Below, piece by piece: positions 8,412 through 17,338 of a stretch of DNA of 53,767 nucleotides. Source of the stretch: Acinetobacter lactucae. GTDB taxonomy: Bacteria > Pseudomonadota > Gammaproteobacteria > Pseudomonadales > Moraxellaceae. Under the pieces are notes generated by a model, which saw only the letters and a list, made by a program, of their open reading frames with translations, did not search any database and was not told the DNA's origin. Every line of letters begins with the position of its first letter. Positions within the stretch are counted from its first letter, which is position 1. The position numbers were made by a program, and so were the translations under genes. The stretch lies in the NCBI RefSeq assembly GCF_013344765.1, contig NZ_JABVBF010000004.1:1-53767 (forward strand), read 5' to 3'.

Positions 8412-8870
8412 ATGCATTGTCCATTTTGCAACGCCGCAGATAGTAAAGTCATCGATTCACGTTTAGCCGCCGAAGGCTGTCAGATTCGTCGACGTCGTGA
8501 GTGTGTAAGTTGTGGTGAACGTTTTACCACTTTTGAAAGCTATGAAGTGGTAATGCCCCGTGTGATCAAATCGAATGGAAAAAATGAACCTTTCGATGAG
8601 GCTAAATTACGTCGTTCGTTAATGCATGCTTTGCAAAAACGTCCGGTCACACAAGAGCAGATCGAAACAGTTTTAAGTGACATTCAGTTGCAGATTCGCC
8701 GTCTAGGTGAGCGCGATGTGAAATCTAGAACAATTGGCGAAATCGTCATGCAATCTTTATTTGCCCTTGACCATGTTGCTTACGTTCGATTTGCTTCTGT
8801 CTATCAAGATTTTCAGGATGTTGAAGCGTTTCGCCGTCAAATTGAGCAAATGCAGCAACGTGAACATTAA
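8412..8870 (+). CDS. nrdR: Transcriptional repressor NrdR
   Basis: 152 residues with the N-terminal zinc ribbon (Cys3, Cys6, Cys31, Cys34) followed by the ATP-cone domain beginning at [20 protein letters not shown]. NrdR senses ATP/dATP and represses ribonucleotide reductase genes by binding NrdR boxes; none of those targets is in this window. The gene starts a tight cluster with ribD (15-base gap). nrdR next to riboflavin genes is common in gammaproteobacteria. Confidence 0.96.
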
Positions 8871-8885
8871 TCATTTGAGATTTTT

Positions 8886-9971
8886 ATGTCTGAGTTGAAA
8901 CAAGATCAGTATTGGATGCAGCAAGCCATTGAACTTGCCAAACGAGGACTTTATTCGACCAAGCCTAATCCAAATGTTGGTTGTGTCATTGTCAAAGATG
9001 ATCAGTTAATTGGTAAAGGCTTTCATCCTAAAGCAGGTCAACCACACGCTGAGGTTTTTGCCTTACGCGAGGCGGGTGAAAATGCACAAGGCGCAACGGC
9101 TTACGTTACGCTTGAACCATGTGCACACTATGGTAGAACCCCTCCTTGTGCTGAAGCATTAGTAAAAGCCCAAGTTAAAAAAGTAGTGGTTGCTTGTCCT
9201 GATCCCAATCCATTGGTTGCGGGTAAGGGTGTTCAGATTTTAAAAAATGCTGGAATTGAAGTAAAAGTCGGTATTTGTGAAGATTTAGCATCAAAACTTA
9301 ATCAAGGCTTTTTAAAAGCAATGTCTACAGGCATGCCTTATGTACGTTTAAAAGTTGCTTCAAGTTTAGATGGGCGTACCGCAATGGCGTCAGGTGAGTC
9401 GAAGTGGATTACCGGCTCTGCTGCCCGTCAAGATGTACAACACTGGCGTGCGATTTCAGGAGCTGTAATTACTGGCATTGAAACTGTGATGGCTGATGAT
9501 TGTCAGCTTAACGTGCGTTCACTCCATAATGTTGATATCGAGACGGTTGCTCAGCCAAAGCGTGTTGTTTTAGATCGCCAAGGACGTTTGCCACTTAACG
9601 CTAAGATCTTAGAGAATCCTGAAACTGTGATGGTTATGGGCCCGTATCGTCAAGAACTTGCTGATTTAGGCGTGATACAATTAGAAATTCAGCCTTTAAA
9701 AATACTGTTACAGACCCTATCTAAGCAACATCAAATTTATGATGTGTTGGTTGAAGCTGGCGCAACATTGTCTACTGCCTTTTTGCAAGAAGGTTTGGTG
9801 GACGAATTGATCAGTTATATTGCCCCGACATTATTGGGGAAAAGTGCAAGGGCCATGTTCAATGCAGAATTTGAATATATGGCAGAGCAACTTCGTTTTA
9901 CACTTCTTGATGTGACACAAATTGATCAAGATATACGCTTAAGGTTAATCCCTACGCAAGAGAAAGTATGA
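8886..9971 (+). CDS. ribD: Bifunctional riboflavin deaminase/reductase RibD
   Basis: 361 residues. The N-terminal cytidine-deaminase-like domain has the zinc site HAE (54-56) and PCAHYGRTPPC. The C-terminal reductase domain begins at PYVRLKVASSLDGRTAMASGESKWITG. It performs the second and third steps of riboflavin synthesis: deamination of the diaminopyrimidine, then ribosyl reduction with NADPH. Its last 4 bases (ATGA) overlap the start of the adenine methylase gene, so the two are translationally coupled. No FMN riboswitch is seen in the nrdR-ribD region. Confidence 0.96.
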   Translation: MSELKQDQYWMQQAIELAKRGLYSTKPNPNVGCVIVKDDQLIGKGFHPKAGQPHAEVFALREAGENAQGATAYVTLEPCAHYGRTPPCAEALVKAQVKKVVVACPDPNPLVAGKGVQILKNAGIEVKVGICEDLASKLNQGFLKAMSTGMPYVRLKVASSLDGRTAMASGESKWITGSAARQDVQHWRAISGAVITGIETVMADDCQLNVRSLHNVDIETVAQPKRVVLDRQGRLPLNAKILENPETVMVMGPYRQELADLGVIQLEIQPLKILLQTLSKQHQIYDVLVEAGATLSTAFLQEGLVDELISYIAPTLLGKSARAMFNAEFEYMAEQLRFTLLDVTQIDQDIRLRLIPTQEKV

Positions 9972-11260
9972 ATTCAGAGCCTTCGGTTTATCACAAACGT
10001 CGTCATGCAGCCCGTACGACAGACGAATATCTTTTCCATCAGCTTGTGCCGTACTTGGGTAACAAGCGCCGATTGCTCCATCTAATTTTAGAAGCCCTCG
10101 AAATTACAGGGACACTGAATAGCAAGAAAAAGAATCCACCGATTTTTGCCGATTTCTTTGCCGGCAGTGGCGTTGTGTCTCGTTTAGCACGTCAAAATGG
10201 TTACCGTGTGATTGCGAATGACTGGGAACCTTATAGCCATGCTTTAAATCATGCGATTTTAGCTTGTGTAGATGCGCCTGCTTTTAAAGAACTAGGTGGC
10301 TATCAAAAGGCAATCGACTATTTAAATCGCTTACCTGAAGTTAAAGGTTGGGTAACGCATAACCTTTGTCCACGTAACGATGATGTATACGATCCAACTC
10401 GTGACCGTTTATTCTTTAAACGTCGTAATGGTATGCGTATCGATGCAATTCGTCAGCAAATTGCAACATGGCAGGCGCAAGGTGCAATTAATGATGTAGA
10501 GATGAGTGCTTTGCTCGCACCATTGCTCTATTCAGCTAGTTTTGTCAGTAACACGAGTGGCGTATTTAAAAGCTTCCACCAAGGGTGGGGTGGACGTACT
10601 CAAACTGCGTTAGAACGAATTGAGTCATTACTTTGGTTAACACCGAGCCGTTTTTGTGAGATTGGTGATCGTAAACGTCCGGCTGCTGAAATGTGGTGTG
10701 TAGATTCACAACATCTAGCAAATCAAATGAGCGGTTTTGAAGTCGATGTTGCCTATCTTGATCCACCATATAACCAACACGCATATAGTAGTAATTACCA
10801 TGTTTTAAATGCATTAACTTTATGGGATCAGGTGGATTTACCTTCACCAGATACCAAAGGTTATAAGAGTGGTATTGATAGAGCATGGCGTAAAGAGCGT
10901 CCAAGTCCATATAACTCTTCTAAACATGCAAAAGATGCGTATGAGAAATTACTCTCAACGATCAATGCACGCTATATTCTGACCAGTTATTCAACTGATG
11001 GTAATATCGAGCCGAAAGATTTGCTTATGGCTAATCTGGAGCGGGGTAAAGTTACCTTGTTAACTCAAGATGTTCCGCGTTATCGAGTGAGTAAACAACG
11101 ACAGTCTGAACGTGCACGCGTGCTTGAGTTTATTGTGATTACTGATACTCATGCCAAGTCAGGACCACCATTACGTCAGTTATTAGGCCAGCTTTACCAC
11201 TTCGCTGAGCTAGGTGGTGTAGATACTTCAGGTAATAGTACACAGCTCGCACTTTGGTAA
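9968..11260 (+). CDS. aamA: DNA adenine methyltransferase, D12-class, orphan
   Basis: 430 residues of the N6-adenine methylase type in alpha order. Motif X is YLGNKRRLLHLI (near residue 30), motif I is FADFFAGSGVVSRLA (near 60), a target-recognition region follows, then motif IV DPPYN at 265-269. No restriction endonuclease gene lies beside it. It is transcribed with ribD (4-base overlap) and ribE (43 bases downstream). I believe it is the orthologue of A1S_0222/AamA, reported as a methyltransferase affecting surface motility and gene expression in A. baumannii ATCC 17978. I recall GAATTC as its site, but with less certainty. A GAATTC lies at 9970-9975, over its own start codon. Confidence 0.88.
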   Translation: MNSEPSVYHKRRHAARTTDEYLFHQLVPYLGNKRRLLHLILEALEITGTLNSKKKNPPIFADFFAGSGVVSRLARQNGYRVIANDWEPYSHALNHAILACVDAPAFKELGGYQKAIDYLNRLPEVKGWVTHNLCPRNDDVYDPTRDRLFFKRRNGMRIDAIRQQIATWQAQGAINDVEMSALLAPLLYSASFVSNTSGVFKSFHQGWGGRTQTALERIESLLWLTPSRFCEIGDRKRPAAEMWCVDSQHLANQMSGFEVDVAYLDPPYNQHAYSSNYHVLNALTLWDQVDLPSPDTKGYKSGIDRAWRKERPSPYNSSKHAKDAYEKLLSTINARYILTSYSTDGNIEPKDLLMANLERGKVTLLTQDVPRYRVSKQRQSERARVLEFIVITDTHAKSGPPLRQLLGQLYHFAELGGVDTSGNSTQLALW

Positions 11261-11303
11261 GCGCTGCAATTTAAGCAGTGTAAAAAGATTTGGAGATTGA
11301 GCC

Positions 11304-11963
11304 ATGTTTACAGGCATTATTGAAAGTTTAGGTAAAGTTGAAAGCCTGCAAAGTGTAGGTGGTGATGTACGTCTACGTATTCAGACTGATCTGGATATGT
11401 CTGATGTACATTTAGGTGACTCAATTGCAACCAATGGTATTTGTCTCACAGTGATTGAATGGGGCGATAACTGGTACGCAGCGGATGTTTCTCGTGAAAG
11501 TTTAAATCGAACGACTTTGGGTCACTGGAAAGTTGGGCAACGTGTCAATGTTGAAAAGGCAATGTTACCGACCACGCGCTTTGGCGGGCACATTGTAAGT
11601 GGTCACGTTGATGGCGTAGGTGAAATTACTGTAGTACGTGAAGATGCTCGTTCAATCTATTATGAAGTAACAGCGCCGACAGAACTTGCTAAATATTTGG
11701 CGGAAAAAGGTTCTGTAACCGTTGATGGTATTAGCTTAACGATTAACCACTTGCGTGGAAATATTTTAAGCTTGAATTTAATTCCCCACACAGCAGAACG
11801 TACGAATATTGGAACGTGGCAAGTAGGCAGTAAAGTAAATCTTGAAGTTGATGTTTTAGCACGTTATATCGAGCGTTTATTGCTAGGTGATAAAGCAGCT
11901 GAACAAAAAAACGAGTCAAATATTAGTATGGCTTTTTTAGCCGAGAATGGTTTTTTAAAATAA
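11304..11963 (+). CDS. ribE: Riboflavin synthase alpha subunit
   Basis: 219 residues beginning with the typical MFTGIIESLG. Two tandem lumazine-binding domains follow; the second begins near FGGHIVSGHVDGVGEI. The enzyme dismutates two 6,7-dimethyl-8-ribityllumazine molecules to riboflavin. GGAGATTGAGCC gives the ribosome site. It ends the nrdR-ribD-methylase-ribE cluster, with a terminator about 20 bases on. The gene is called ribE in this group and ribC in some annotations. Confidence 0.96.
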   Translation: MFTGIIESLGKVESLQSVGGDVRLRIQTDLDMSDVHLGDSIATNGICLTVIEWGDNWYAADVSRESLNRTTLGHWKVGQRVNVEKAMLPTTRFGGHIVSGHVDGVGEITVVREDARSIYYEVTAPTELAKYLAEKGSVTVDGISLTINHLRGNILSLNLIPHTAERTNIGTWQVGSKVNLEVDVLARYIERLLLGDKAAEQKNESNISMAFLAENGFLK

Positions 11964-11983
11964 AAGCCAGGTCATCAAAATAA

Positions 11984-12012
11984 AAAAACCGGACATATGT
12001 TCCGGTTTTTTT
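11984..12012. terminator. Terminator after ribE
   Basis: Arms AAACCGGA and TCCGGTTT with a 7-base loop, flanked by A7 on the left and T7 on the right. It can serve the small leftward gene at 12024 as well. Confidence 0.9.
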
Positions 12013-12023
12013 ATTTTTAAAAA

Positions 12024-12242
12024 TTAATGCTTAGTCAGAGTAACCGAATGTGTGCCGACCCATGGTTTAGTATGCTGAGTACGTGTAATTGAAAACTCAC
12101 CTTTTTCCGACGCTCGTGTCAGCAAGATTGAAAGCGAATTAAAATCGTTATGACTCATATAAAATTCTTGTGCCGAAAAAGTCCATTGCTCGCCCTGATT
12201 AAGCTGTTCAACTTGCTTTGAAATCTGATGCAGAATGTCCAT
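12024..12242 (-). CDS. Small conserved hypothetical protein
   Basis: A 72-residue soluble protein with no signal peptide or membrane helix. It starts with a helical segment (MDILHQISKQVEQLNQG) and has aromatic residues in the middle (WTFSAQEFYMSHNDF). GAGGG with a 7-base gap precedes the ATG, and the frame is closed by a terminator, which supports it as a real gene. I do not recognise a family. It stands alone between ribE and the next leftward gene. Confidence 0.6.
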   Translation of the reverse strand: MDILHQISKQVEQLNQGEQWTFSAQEFYMSHNDFNSLSILLTRASEKGEFSITRTQHTKPWVGTHSVTLTKH

Positions 12243-12279
12243 CTCTTACCCTCATTAATTATCTTAAAACCACTACTTT

Positions 12280-12312
12280 TTATTCTTATAATCATTTGAT
12301 CTATAAGAATAA
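12280..12312. repeat. AT-rich 11-bp perfect inverted repeat
   Basis: Arms TTATTCTTATA (12280-12290) and TATAAGAATAA (12302-12312) with an 11-base spacer lie in the gap between two leftward genes. A second short inverted pair, TGACA-N6-TGTCA (12330-12345), is next to it, with another TGACA at 12352. It could be an operator for the small gene at 12024 or a weak transcript end for the gene at 12382. Confidence 0.5.
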
Positions 12313-12381
12313 TATTTGTGTCTATTTTGTGACAAATAAGTGTCAGTTTTATGACAAAGAGGCTTTTAAAAGTTTACTTTT

Positions 12382-13011
12382 CTATTTTTCATCAGAAAAC
12401 TTAGAATTTTTTAAGATATATTCAACTTCTTCTTGAGCTGCCGACTGTAGTTTGGCACGGAAAGCCGTTACAGACTCTTCAATTAAGTTCTCAGCTTCAA
12501 GTTCTAAACGAATGCGTAAACTTTCAAGCTCAGATAAAATTTGATCATCGGTAATACTAAGTTTTACGCCAGAAGAGTAATTGACTGCTGGTGTTTCAGG
12601 GTTTTTCTGATAACGTGCAGTTTGCTCTGTAACTTCTTGTTCTAACTGACTGCGAATGGTTTGAAGCGCTTCAGTCTGTTCACTAAATTGACGAATTTCG
12701 TCTGCTTGCAATTCGGCAGCATAGGCCGCTTCTAACGCTCGTTTATCAGCAAGTGCTTTCTCTAAAGCAAGCTGACGACGAATACGTGCTTGCTCAATAA
12801 GCTCTGCCTTGAGGTCCGCGTAAGCTTGTTCAATTTTTTGCTGCGATTCTAACTGCGCTTTTTCATCATTTAAAACCCAAAGCTGAATCGGAGTTTGAGG
12901 TTCTAATAAATCGCAAATACGTGCCAGATCCTGTTGATAGGCATGACGGACAGCTTCAGGCGCATTTAACCATCTTTTTTTAAAATCTTGCCCGACATTT
13001 AATGCCACCAT
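12382..13011 (-). CDS. Coiled-coil hypothetical protein
   Basis: 209 residues, cytosolic, dominated from about residue 55 to 135 by alanine-, glutamine-, glutamate- and arginine-rich heptads typical of a long coiled coil. A second helical stretch lies near the C terminus. The first 45 residues (FKKRWLNAPEAVRHAYQQDL, then LLEPQTPIQLWVLNDE) look like a small folded head. I recognise no family with confidence. It lies 38 bases after holC on the same strand, so it is probably in the pepA-holC transcript. Confidence 0.65.
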   Translation of the reverse strand: MVALNVGQDFKKRWLNAPEAVRHAYQQDLARICDLLEPQTPIQLWVLNDEKAQLESQQKIEQAYADLKAELIEQARIRRQLALEKALADKRALEAAYAAELQADEIRQFSEQTEALQTIRSQLEQEVTEQTARYQKNPETPAVNYSSGVKLSITDDQILSELESLRIRLELEAENLIEESVTAFRAKLQSAAQEEVEYILKNSKFSDEK

Positions 13012-13049
13012 GCTTCTCCTTTGTTCAACAGTATTTACATTTTAGCGCG

Positions 13050-13457
13050 TTATAATTTAAAGGTCCGCGGTTCTATACCCAAACGGCGATACATTTTAAA
13101 TTTTTCTCGACCAATTTGCTTGGCTGTTTCATTATTTTCAACAATTTCTATAATGTGGCTAAAATGATCAACTTGTTCAAGTGCATGATTGTTAAAATTA
13201 AATACCAATAAGCCTTGTTCAAGCGGTTGTTTAGCCGAAATACATACAGCAGCTTCAGCTTGATCAATCCCATGCGCAATGAAACTTACAGGGTCGAAAT
13301 CCCATAATCTTTCATCAAGATTTTGTTGTAGCTGCACATCTGGGCAATACCACCAGATTTTAGGATGCTTCTGCAAAATCTTTCGGCATAAACGGCAAGC
13401 ACTATCGACTTGCCGTTCTTCACTGGTTTCAAACAGATAAAAACTAACTTTAGCCAT
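13050..13457 (-). CDS. holC: DNA polymerase III chi subunit
   Basis: 135 residues matching HolC: start AKVSFYLFE, the segment [11 protein letters not shown] and C-terminal [13 protein letters not shown]. In the clamp-loader complex, chi pairs with psi and contacts the C terminus of SSB on lagging-strand DNA. The gene overlaps the end of pepA by 8 bases; pepA-holC is a common gammaproteobacterial pair. Confidence 0.93.
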   Translation of the reverse strand: MAKVSFYLFETSEERQVDSACRLCRKILQKHPKIWWYCPDVQLQQNLDERLWDFDPVSFIAHGIDQAEAAVCISAKQPLEQGLLVFNFNNHALEQVDHFSHIIEIVENNETAKQIGREKFKMYRRLGIEPRTFKL

Positions 13458-14898
13458 TCGTATTTACACGATTCGCTAAAAATTGCATGAGTAATGGTAC
13501 TGGGCGACCTGTTGCACCTTTAGCTGGACCAGATAACCATGCTGTTCCTGCTACATCTAAATGAGCCCAGCGATACTCACGTGTAAAGCGTTCAAGGAAG
13601 CATGCTGCCGTAATTGCGCCGCCATATGGTCCACCGATGTTTGCAATATCCGCAAATGGTGAATCAAGTAATTCTTGATAATCTTCAATCACTGGCATAC
13701 GCCATACACGGTCAAATGATTGCTCACCCGCTTGTTGAAGTTCAGCTGCTAAAGCATCATCAGGTGAGAACAAACCACTAAGCACTTTGCCTAAAGCGAC
13801 TACACATGCACCTGTTAAGGTCGCAATATCGACCACAACTGCTGGATTGAAGCGTTTGATATAGGTCAATGTGTCACACAGTACTAAACGGCCTTCGGCA
13901 TCAGTATTTAAGATTTCAACAGTTTGTCCGCTCATTGTTGTCACGATGTCGCCCGGACGGGTTGCTTTACCTGAAGGCATGTTTTCTGCAGCTGCAATTG
14001 CTCCAACGACATGAATCGGAAGTTTCGCTTCGCATAGTGCACGAATAGTCCCTAGAACAGAGGCAGCACCACACATGTCGAACTTCATTTCATCCATGCC
14101 TAGGCCTGGTTTTAAAGAAATGCCGCCTGTATCAAAAGTAACGCCTTTACCGACAAGTACAACAGGTGCTTGATCAATTCCAGCTTGGTATTCGAGTGTT
14201 ACGATACGACCCGGACGTTCAGATCCTTTGCTGACTGCAAGAAAAGCATACATGCCTAAATCAGCCATTTGCTGCTCATTTAAGACAGTAACTTTGAGTA
14301 AGTCAGGGAATTCTGCAGCTAAAGCTAATGCTTGTTCTGCTAAATATTCAGGGAAACAAATGTTACCTGGACGGTTTCCGAGGTCACGTGCATACGACTG
14401 ACCAGACTGTACGGCATGCACTAAAGCCAGTTGTTTTTCATCGAGGCTAGTCGTTGAACTAATTAAATCAACCTGTTGTAACACAAATTCATTTTTTTTC
14501 GATTTAAACTCATCATAACCATAAGCTGCTTGAGTTAAGCTTAAAGCGAATAAATAATGGTATTCGACAGGTAACGCAGCAATATCAATCGCGATATGCT
14601 TAAATTTATTTTGTGTCGATTTGATAATGGTTTGGGCAAGTTTAGCGAGCTTAACCGCCTGAAGTTCAGCTGTTTTTCCTAAGCCAAGTAATTGGCCATG
14701 AGGTTGATTTGAAATCTGACCGAATAAAGGCAGAGTTTCATTGAAGTTGCCTTTGAATTGGGTGGCAGTAAGAACGCTTTCTAGGTTATTGATTTGATAT
14801 GTGTTGATGTTGCTTTGTAGCTGTTCTGAATCAACTAAAACCCACAAAGATTCATTAGATGTCTGTTCGGGAAAAGTTGTATAAGTTGTAAATTTCAT
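13450..14898 (-). CDS. pepA: Leucyl aminopeptidase PepA (M17)
   Basis: 482 residues. The C-terminal catalytic domain carries the M17 signature NTDAEGRL near residue 331 and the metal/lysine region [17 protein letters not shown] near 250. It is a hexameric dinuclear metal peptidase removing N-terminal residues. In E. coli it also binds DNA in Xer recombination at cer and in carAB control. It is divergent from lptF across 143 bases and overlaps holC downstream. Confidence 0.95.
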   Translation of the reverse strand: MKFTTYTTFPEQTSNESLWVLVDSEQLQSNINTYQINNLESVLTATQFKGNFNETLPLFGQISNQPHGQLLGLGKTAELQAVKLAKLAQTIIKSTQNKFKHIAIDIAALPVEYHYLFALSLTQAAYGYDEFKSKKNEFVLQQVDLISSTTSLDEKQLALVHAVQSGQSYARDLGNRPGNICFPEYLAEQALALAAEFPDLLKVTVLNEQQMADLGMYAFLAVSKGSERPGRIVTLEYQAGIDQAPVVLVGKGVTFDTGGISLKPGLGMDEMKFDMCGAASVLGTIRALCEAKLPIHVVGAIAAAENMPSGKATRPGDIVTTMSGQTVEILNTDAEGRLVLCDTLTYIKRFNPAVVVDIATLTGACVVALGKVLSGLFSPDDALAAELQQAGEQSFDRVWRMPVIEDYQELLDSPFADIANIGGPYGGAITAACFLERFTREYRWAHLDVAGTAWLSGPAKGATGRPVPLLMQFLANRVNTNG

Positions 14899-15041
14899 GG
14901 CTGCCGTGATTGCCTATAGAAAGTTATGTTGGATTAAAACATTGAAACACTTTCAAGCATAGCGTTGCAATGTGCGGTTTTATATTTTTAACATTCGGGT
15001 AAACTAGCACACGTCCCGATTAGCCTTTTGGAAGTATTACT

Positions 15042-16142
15042 TTGATTATTCGGCGTTATCTCGTCAAGCAAGTTGTTTCTACCTCATTGGTGGTCATTTC
15101 CTTATTGACCTTAATCATGATGGGTGGTCGTCTGATCAAATACTTTGGTGTGGCGGCACAGGGGCGTTTAGATGCTGGTATCTTGTTTAGCATCATTGGA
15201 TACCGTTTGCCTGAATTTTTAACACTTATTTTACCACTAGGTTTTTTCATTGGTTTAATGTTGGTGTTTGGTCGTTTATATGTTGACCATGAAATGGCGG
15301 TATTAAATGGCAGTGGTGTTAGCCGTCATCAATTAGCCCGATTACTCATTCCAATGACACTTGTTTATATGGTGTGTCAGTCTGTGCTTATGCTCTGGAT
15401 GACGCCATGGGGACTACGTGAGTTTGAAAAGCTGACAACTACACAAGCAGTGCGTACAGGTTTCGATTTGGTTCGGCCAAGAGAATTTATTTCTTCTGGT
15501 CCATATACGATCTATGCAGGTTCATTGTCAGAAGACCGAAAGAATTTGAAAGACATTTTCTTTTATCAGCGTGCTGCTAAAGAAGATAAGCCAGATGTTA
15601 TGATTTTGGCAAAAGAAGCGACTCGAGTAGAAGTTGCAAATGACACCGCCAATGTCGTTGATTTGGTACAAGGCCGTCGTTATGAAATATTCCCGGGACA
15701 ACCAAAATATACACAAGCAGAGTTTCAATCTTATCGTCTACGTTTAGAAAATGACAAAGACGTTAAGTTTGAAAGTGGCGATGTAGAGGCTCTATCAACA
15801 ACAAAACTTTTTTCGAAAACGAATGATCCAGTCATTAGAAGTGAGTTGGGATGGCGTTTATTTGGGCCATTTACCATTGTTATTGCGTTAATGCTATCAG
15901 TGGCATTGTCTGAGGTGAGTCCACGACAAGGCCGTTATTACCGTCTTATTCCGGCGATTTTTATTTTTTCCAGTCTGATTGTATTAATGATTGCAATCAA
16001 GACTCGTATTAGTAAAGAAGAACTCGATATTTGGGCTTATCCTGCCGTGTTAGTTGTTTACGGCGTTGCAGCTGCCTTATTCTCACGTAAGCAAAAGTTA
16101 GGACCAAAAATCAAGAAACAGATCAAGCGAGTGAAATTATAA
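15042..16142 (+). CDS. lptF: LPS export permease LptF
   Basis: 366 residues with six membrane helices in two groups of three, around a periplasmic beta-jellyroll domain of about 170 residues; the start MIIRRYLVKQV is typical. LptF and LptG form the transmembrane part of the LptB2FG ABC transporter that extracts LPS or lipooligosaccharide from the inner membrane. The start is TTG, chosen because GGAAG lies 7 bases before it. Its stop TAA shares one base with the ATG of lptG. Confidence 0.95.
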   Translation: MIIRRYLVKQVVSTSLVVISLLTLIMMGGRLIKYFGVAAQGRLDAGILFSIIGYRLPEFLTLILPLGFFIGLMLVFGRLYVDHEMAVLNGSGVSRHQLARLLIPMTLVYMVCQSVLMLWMTPWGLREFEKLTTTQAVRTGFDLVRPREFISSGPYTIYAGSLSEDRKNLKDIFFYQRAAKEDKPDVMILAKEATRVEVANDTANVVDLVQGRRYEIFPGQPKYTQAEFQSYRLRLENDKDVKFESGDVEALSTTKLFSKTNDPVIRSELGWRLFGPFTIVIALMLSVALSEVSPRQGRYYRLIPAIFIFSSLIVLMIAIKTRISKEELDIWAYPAVLVVYGVAAALFSRKQKLGPKIKKQIKRVKL

Positions 16143-17212
16143 TGTTAGCACGTCGAATAGTCGCCAAATATGTGACGAAAACCACTGCGCTTGCGATGTT
16201 TGGCACCACAGTTGTTTTGTCCATTCTACAGGTCTTATTTACATATCTTGGCGAGTTGGGTGAGCTTAAACCAGACTATAACGCATGGCAGGCTCTCATC
16301 TATGTTTTGTGGGGAGCTCCTCGCTATCTCTATGAAATTTTACCTATTTCTGCCTTGATCGGGGCTGTGATTGGGTTAGGTTCATTGGCAACAAGTAGTG
16401 AACTCATTGTTATGCGTTCAGTGGGTGTTAGCTTATGGCGTATTGTCGGTTGGGTGATGCGCTCAGCTTTACTGCTTATTATTTTGTCGTTTGCTTTAAG
16501 TGAATGGGTTATCCCTTATACCAATGAAAAAGCACAAAGTGTTAAAAGCCATCGTTCTGTAGCTGCTTTAGGTGAAGTTAAAGGGTATTGGTCCCGTGAA
16601 GGGCAGCGATTTATCTATATCGACTATGCTAACTCTCAGGGCAATTTAAGAGATATTCAAGTGGTCGACTTTGACCAGAACTATTACTTGCAATCATTAA
16701 TTAATGCTCAGCAAGGACAGTTCATTAAAAATGGTCAATGGGCTTTGAAAAAAGCTGAACAAATGGACATTTTGGCGGCAGGAAATGCCATCAAAACTGA
16801 TCATGAAGAGCAATCGCTTGCTTTAGCATTACAGCCTAAATATGTGCATATGGTGACTTTAGATCCTGAAGATCTATCACCAAGCCAACTGATTAGCTTT
16901 ATGCGTTATATGGATGAATATAGTCAGGTGCCAAAGACTTACCAATTGGCTTTCTGGCAAAAAGTTGCTTCGCCATTTTCACTTATCGCATTAGTTCTCG
17001 TGGCGTGTTCTTTTATTTTTGGACCGTTACGCCAACAATCAATGGGTTTCCGTTTGGTGATCGCATTGTTTATTGGTTTGAGTTTCTATTATTTACAGGA
17101 TTTCTTGGGCTATGCGAGCTTGGTTTATTCTCCATCTCCAGCATGGTTTGTGCTCGTGCCTATCTTGTTAATGTTTGGTGCCGGAAGTTATTTGCTTTAC
17201 CGCGCTCGCTAG
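16142..17212 (+). CDS. lptG: LPS export permease LptG
   Basis: 356 residues with the same two-times-three helix arrangement as LptF and a periplasmic domain between about 95 and 270. The motif VMRSVGVSLWRI matches the coupling-helix region that contacts LptB. It is partner of LptF in lipooligosaccharide export. It overlaps lptF by one base (TAATG), indicating translational coupling and equal synthesis. A strong stem-loop follows 15 bases after its stop. Confidence 0.95.
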   Translation: MLARRIVAKYVTKTTALAMFGTTVVLSILQVLFTYLGELGELKPDYNAWQALIYVLWGAPRYLYEILPISALIGAVIGLGSLATSSELIVMRSVGVSLWRIVGWVMRSALLLIILSFALSEWVIPYTNEKAQSVKSHRSVAALGEVKGYWSREGQRFIYIDYANSQGNLRDIQVVDFDQNYYLQSLINAQQGQFIKNGQWALKKAEQMDILAAGNAIKTDHEEQSLALALQPKYVHMVTLDPEDLSPSQLISFMRYMDEYSQVPKTYQLAFWQKVASPFSLIALVLVACSFIFGPLRQQSMGFRLVIALFIGLSFYYLQDFLGYASLVYSPSPAWFVLVPILLMFGAGSYLLYRAR

Positions 17213-17226
17213 TAATAATTGATATT

Positions 17227-17265
17227 TATGGTTTTCATCAATCGCGGATATTGGTGAAAGCCATA
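17227..17265 (+). other. 16-bp stem-loop in the lptG-gpmI gap
   Basis: Arms 17227-17242 and 17250-17265 pair over 16 positions with only two U-G wobbles, closing a 7-base loop. The wobbles pair only in rightward RNA; leftward RNA would have A-C mismatches. No T run follows, so it is not a standard terminator. A small perfect hairpin ACCGAA-AA-TTCGGT follows at 17284-17297. Confidence 0.6.
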
Positions 17266-17338
17266 GGAATAAATAGAGTCTTGACCGAAAATTCGGTAAG
17301 ATATTGTGACGAAATTGTAGACAAAAGAGAAATTGATT

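Noticed and set aside
8871..8885. FMN riboswitch before ribD
   Set aside because: The nrdR-ribD gap is 15 bases, and no RFN-type conserved blocks are seen before nrdR.
10566..10910. 114-codon open frame on the minus strand
   Set aside because: It lies wholly inside the adenine methylase gene, has no ribosome site, and its translation is rich in Tyr/His runs that mirror the sense codons.
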